Of a stretch of 64,000 nucleotides of DNA, positions 59,532 to 64,000 are shown piece after piece (position 1 is the first letter of the stretch; every line of letters begins with the position of its first letter). Source of the DNA: Tetracladium setigerum (taxonomy: Eukaryota > Ascomycota > Leotiomycetes > Helotiales); NCBI GenBank assembly GCA_031472005.1, contig PZJY01000007.1, forward strand, positions 930,001 through 994,000, given 5' to 3'. The translations under genes and the position numbers were made by a program. The notes beneath the pieces are model-generated. The model was not told where the DNA came from, made no database searches, and worked only from the letters and a program-made list of their open reading frames with translations.

Positions 59532-60060
59532 CTACATCACATAAGCTGGCGGCGGTACGCTCACTCCAGACTGCTCCTCCCTTCCCATCTCTGATCTTGC
59601 TGCTCTTCTGCTCACAAACACAGCGGTAGGCATCTCCACATCACCTTCCATTCCCAAACTCATCCATCTCTACATCCCCCGTTGTCCACCCTTCCATCCT
59701 TTCCCATCCTCCCCTGAGCACCAACAACCCATCCCGCTTTCTCTGAGCTCGGGTCCCATGACCCACACTCACTCTTTTCCTCACACTCTCCTCATCCATT
59801 TTGTGCATCCATGCATTCGCCTTTTCCCAATTCCTTATGTGGCAACGCAATGTACACTTGAGCAGATGTAAGAAGACACACGCGAAGAAAAGAGCGAGAA
59901 TCACCCAAAATAATCGTTTTTCCTCCTTGCGCGCGGTCTCGCAGTCGCTGGTTCGGCGCGATAGTTTTGATGATGTGTCGCTTGAGTTTGTGACGAATAC
60001 AGCTGCGTATCCTGCTGGGGCCGTGGACAGGACCGTGGACAGGACGGAGATAGGTGCCAT
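59532..60060 (-). CDS. Second small single-pass membrane protein with PPxY terminus, probable frame break
   Basis: Starts at ATG 60060. One open frame gives a membrane segment (FWVILALFFACVFLHLL, about residues 50-66), a charged tail and WTTGDVEMDE, then stops at about 59640. In the next frame the tail continues to a PPPAYVM end with stop at 59534-59532. Removing one base from the TTTGGG at plus-strand 59653-59658 joins the two into 175 residues. The paralogue at 58678 has the same PPPAY near its end and a similar WT-D/E segment, which supports the longer form. If the short form is real, the PPxY would be lost. Unknown family; a membrane adaptor role is inference. Confidence 0.55.
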
Positions 60061-61426
60061 TTTGAAGTAACTATGATTTGATCAACTTTAGTGATCGCGT
60101 GTGTTTCCTTGTTATGATGTTCTTCGTTGTATTTGTGAAGATTGCGAGGCCGAGAGATATCCCTCACTGATATATCTCGTGGGAGTGGTTTGGAAGAGTT
60201 TATCTACTTATTAAATCACTCTAGATTCCACGCCAGAAGAAAAGCAATCGACGAAATGCTTCATTGAGAAGAGCTAAAAATTTGACAGGCTGTTACTGCC
60301 TCTAGCGGCCACACTAACTACAAGTAACGATCGAACCCTTCCTCAAAATCTATTTCCTCCCCATTCCAATTACGCCTCACTTCACATATGCCACCAGCGG
60401 TACCATCACCCTACTATCATAATTTCAGCCTCATAATTTAATGATAGTGGGGTGGCTAGATTGTGACGATTGCCCTTACAGTCGACCTAATTGACTAGCA
60501 CTGACCGAGTTGCTAATTCTAGAAACCCCATCGCTTTGTGAACCAACGAGCAGCCGTAGGCACACAAGATGCTTAATCAAGTAAGTAACTCTAACTAAAG
60601 CACCTTAGTTGAATTTGAGTGCGTGTATATTTCTTGAAGTTACTTGTTCTATGCTGTCATTTCGAGAGGCAAAAAGATTTCTTCATCCCAAGAACCAAAA
60701 AAGGAGTTTGGTATGATCACTCAGAGTTTTCAAATCGAGTTAGGTTATAAACACAAATTCCTGATCTGGAACATGAAATCTACGAACCAAAAATAAAGCA
60801 AAAGAGCCTCAGCTAGTTTTAGCCTCGAGTCCGTTTTGCGCACGATGAAGGGATGGAGTTGAACTATTAAGCGAGGCTCCTAGTGAGCTAGATAACTTCA
60901 CGTCCATAGCTCACGTGCTGAAAGAAAGAGAAACACCTATGATTTCAGTGTATATACCGTACTTAAATTTCCCATATAGGTATGCCAACTCCAACATCCA
61001 AGGGAAGTTTTGCCCCAAGCTTGTCTTGGTGGAAGGTGCGATGTGCGGTACGTACCAAGTATCGCGTGACCACCAGACTTCTGGTGCCCACATACAAGTA
61101 AAGCGAGAAGACCAAAGACGGACTCAATCACGTCAATACACAGCTGATTTGTTCATGTCTGCAATTGCTCTAAATAGTATTTACTGCGGTAGCCATATGT
61201 GTGTGTATGCCGCCAAAGTGAACATATCTAACCTGAGACCCAAAGTCCCCAAGAATGTGTACACTCGCCCAAAACCAAGTCGTGGGTTTTCCCACTCATT
61301 TAAATGCATTTTTTGTGAATTGAACTCCTTCCCTGGTATCTAATTGCATGCTTCCTTTGATTTTTTTATACTCATGATATCTCGCGTCGATTAACGAGCA
61401 TTTAATTGCCTGCATTGCCCTCTCGT
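60061..61426. other. Intergenic region
   Basis: About 1.4 kb between the PPxY protein start and the sirtuin stop. An open frame at 60915-61343 (plus) has no recognisable feature. No gene is supported. Confidence 0.55.
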
Positions 61427-63281
61427 CTAGAGAAGCAAGTTGGCCATACCCTTTGGACTTGCGCCTGTAGGTTTGATGATCTCGTCACGGTTGTACGGGG
61501 GAATTTCTATCGCCATATTTGAGGATTTTGGGGATGGTGTTTGTGGAATTTCCTTCGGAAGGGTAGATTTCGATTTTGATACAGGTCGTTTTTTTAGGGT
61601 TTCGTCGTGTATAGCAGAGGAATTGAAAGGAGGTTTTTTTGGGTTTGCGGTGGGTTTCTTGGTTGACTGGGTTGCAGCCTTGGTGCTTGTGAACGCGGCG
61701 TTGATGCCAGACGGCTGAGGTGGGCCGGCATTTGAAGGTAATGGCTTTCTTCCCGACTTCTTCTTTGGCTTTCCGTTCTTTGTTGTTGGCGGAGGGGGTT
61801 GCGTAAAAGGAAGGAATGTTTGCTTGAGTGTTGTTGTCTTAGTAATTTTGGAATCAGCGGGCGTGGAGGTTGGACTCTGCAACAGTGGGCTGTCCACAGG
61901 TGTAGGATAGTCGGGATGCTTTGCGTCAAGAACCACAGTCAACTTCCCTGTGTTGGCCTTCTCTTCCTTGTCGACAAGCTTGAACTCTGGATTCTGCTCA
62001 TCCCACCTGGGAAGATTGACATGCTGAGCAACGTTGTCACAATCTCCAGTCACAACCATATCCCAACAGTCCTTCACATCAACGCTTGTAGGCTCGGGGT
62101 CGTGATTGATCCATGCTGTAAATCCACCTCTCTTATCACGGGCGACGCTGCACATCTCACGTGCAAGCCGACGGATGCCAGGAACCTTCAAGCTCGTGCC
62201 CACCACAATGACTGCGTCTGGTCTACTTTTGAGATCAGCGCAGCTAGCGGCACCAATGGCATCTTCATCAGGGTTATGCTCGTTGTATAGCACCATCCTG
62301 GGTCGCAGACGTCCAATTCCTCGACTTCTTGCGTTGACTGCCGCCCTGACCCCTTCAATTTCCGTACACTCCGCACAAGGAGGTGGATCTGGCCCTTCGA
62401 ACAAAGATCCGTCAAAATCGTATAATTTTCTACATAATGAGCATACCATCTTCCCCAGCCCGCCATGAAGTTGAATGGTTGTCGGCCAAGGGCCTTTGGT
62501 ATTCAAAGGAACTACCGTATTCAATGGTTCGAGAGCAACATCAATTCCATCCACGTTTTGAGTATACAATCGCATTAAGCGTCCCTCTTTTGCGATGGTC
62601 GCAAGCATGTGGTGGAATTGGGTGGGTTGTGCATTTTGTGTGAGATGTGCCAGCTCTCTGACCATGGTGTGGAAGGAGCTGGTAGACGAATTATCCTTGT
62701 AAACAGATGCATCAAAAAGATGTTTGCCGGAGGACTTTAGATCGTGCTTCCCACGTAGAGTTTTGAAGAGACCAGTGTTAGAACGGAAATCGGGAACTGT
62801 GAAAAATTAGCACGAGCCACCTAATAAGGTAGAATATACTGACTGCCAGCGGATGTGGAAATACCGGCTCCCGCAATAACCACAATCTTCTTCTTGTTTC
62901 GCAAAGCATCCACCAATTTTTTGAGCTTGGGGTCTTGTATTTGGTGGTGCGACTCATCGCCGCTGTTGTTCAGAGCCAAAAGGTCCAAGTATTCCGTCTT
63001 CTTCGCTTCCTTTACCTTTGCGACAGTCTTCTGTCTCTTGGCGGGAGGTGCGCCCTCATAATCGCGCGAGCTTGTAGATTCCGGAGTACTTCGCGCTGTT
63101 ATCTGCGAAGATAGGACAGGCTGAACTTCTGTAGCATCGTGACTCAAAGGTGGTGTCGGATAGTGGGCTGGGGAGAGGGCGTCCTGCTTAACTTGGAAAG
63201 CGGAGAGGAGGGAACAGATGAGAGTTCGGAGGAGAGCGAAGCTGGGGGAGGGGAAGAGCAGACGGAGGATTTGACGCTCAT
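61427..63281 (-). CDS. hst4: NAD-dependent histone deacetylase, Hst3/Hst4-type sirtuin, frame-broken
   Basis: Class I sirtuin; in yeasts Hst3/Hst4 remove acetyl from H3 Lys56 and protect genome stability. Exons 63281-62844 and 62796-61427, with a 47-bp intron (GTCAGT...TCACAG) that restores GAGISTSAGIPDFRS exactly at the junction. About 602 residues with one base restored. Further signatures are YTQNVDGID, the catalytic His in QLHGGLGKMVC, zinc ligands CSLC and CAEC, VVGTSLKVPG and a terminal Lys/Pro/Ser-rich tail containing KQTFLPF. Near the N-terminus the frame switches from RTPSPQP to HYPTPPLS at the GGG of plus-strand 63165-63167 (CCC on the coding strand); one extra C fixes it. The start is ATG 63281 (MSVKSS). 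Confidence 0.9.
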
Positions 63282-63501
63282 GATGGCGAGAGGGTGGGTT
63301 GTGTATTTCCAATGGTCCCCGATGTCGAAGAACGGAGCCGTTCGAGACGACAGAATGGGAGGCGGAGGGAGTGGTCTCTTCTTCTTCAAATCATGGCGTA
63401 TTGATGTACAGTGAGTACAATACAATGGTTCGTAGGTGTCGTATCTGGTCGATTTATTGCTGGGCGGTCGGGGCGGTTGGCGACAGAGTGGTTGGAATAG
63501 A

Positions 63502-63533
63502 GGATAGGAGGAGGAGGAGGAGGAGGAGGAGGA
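63502..63533. repeat. AGG trinucleotide repeat
   Basis: About nine GGA/AGG repeats, about 220 bp upstream of the sirtuin start codon on the gene's 5' side. It generates poly-Ser or poly-Arg open frames that are not credible coding sequence. Confidence 0.9.
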
Positions 63534-64000
63534 CGTTGAGGTCAAGCAAGATGAGCGGGTGCTGCAGGTGAGAGTGACGCTAACAAAAAGCTGGGCGGAT
63601 GGTGATGTGGAGAACAACAAAACAACAATAGAAATCGGAGACAATGGACCAAAAGTGACAGGGTAAAGCCGCGAGAGTGAAGCGATACTGTACCCTCTTT
63701 ATCTCAGGATTGTAGTATCTTGACCAATAATGCAACTTTCCACTTGAAATTCAAACTGGGCCCAAGGCAGAGAGCGTCGGAAATAGTTATATTCATTGAT
63801 ACTGTAAATACCAAACCAATAAATATACTTTTCTTAGTGCTGAGCTAATGAGTGACGGAAGTTCCAGAGGGAATTTTGAGGGGTTTCTCCGTCTGGAATA
63901 TGTAGGTAGGGTAGGTAGGCTCAATAAGAATGATGCGCATCCGCTCAAATACATCACGAAGTTTGAGGATACAGGGAGAAAATAGTATAGAGATAGACTA

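Noticed and set aside
60915..61343. 142-codon open frame, plus strand
   Set aside because: No domain, no relatives known to me, and composition resembles the surrounding non-coding DNA.
63480..63644. Upstream extension of the sirtuin frame with poly-Ser
   Set aside because: The poly-Ser comes from the AGG repeat; ATG 63281 starts a typical N-terminus, so the extension is treated as 5' untranslated.

Overview
The window reads as nuclear DNA of a filamentous ascomycete (Pezizomycotina; possibly Leotiomycetes, but that is only an impression). The reasons are introns of mostly 47-150 bp with GT-AG ends and CTAAC-like branch sites, Zn2Cys6 and Nrg1-type transcription factors, an Ssk2/Os-4 MAPKKK, a Ccg-9-type trehalose phosphorylase, an Sld3 replication factor and a Uso1-like coiled-coil protein. 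I support 18 protein-coding genes. I recognised no tRNA, rRNA, transposon, virus or CRISPR array.

Layout. 0.1-1.1 kb: C2H2 regulator. 3.4-11.8 kb: a carbon-metabolism block of acetate kinase (minus), a flavin disulfide oxidoreductase (plus) and a five-exon phosphoketolase (plus). Kinase and phosphoketolase together form the route pentose phosphate -> acetyl phosphate -> acetate + ATP. 12.1-16.1 kb: two divergent paralogous P-loop GTPases of unknown function. 18-21.6 kb: a long coiled-coil protein. 25.6-33.8 kb: an MFS sugar porter, a GH35-type beta-galactosidase-like enzyme and a Zn2Cys6 regulator, which look like a small sugar-utilisation cluster. 34.9-47.5 kb: housekeeping genes, namely AdoMet synthetase, Gpn3 GTPase, Apq12, Sld3 and Ssk2. 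48.2-54.3 kb: trehalose phosphorylase and a Mep2-type ammonium transporter. 58.7-60.1 kb: two tandem small single-pass membrane proteins with C-terminal PPxY motifs. 61.4-63.3 kb: an Hst3/Hst4-type sirtuin.

A recurring oddity is that many otherwise well-conserved genes are broken by exactly one missing or extra base, usually at a short homopolymer (the porter, GH35 twice, the Zn2Cys6 factor, Apq12 twice, Ssk2, the sirtuin, one PPxY protein, and probably the coiled-coil protein). Since several of these are expected to be essential or important, draft-assembly indels are the simplest explanation. Other genes (phosphoketolase, trehalose phosphorylase, Sld3, ammonium transporter, AdoMet synthetase) splice cleanly with no break.

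The best candidates for something less described are the divergent GTPase pair, the tandem PPxY membrane proteins (possible Rsp5/Nedd4-type ligase adaptors), the sugar cluster, and the oxidoreductase sitting between acetate kinase and phosphoketolase. All exon models were built by eye from splice signals, frame and protein conservation.
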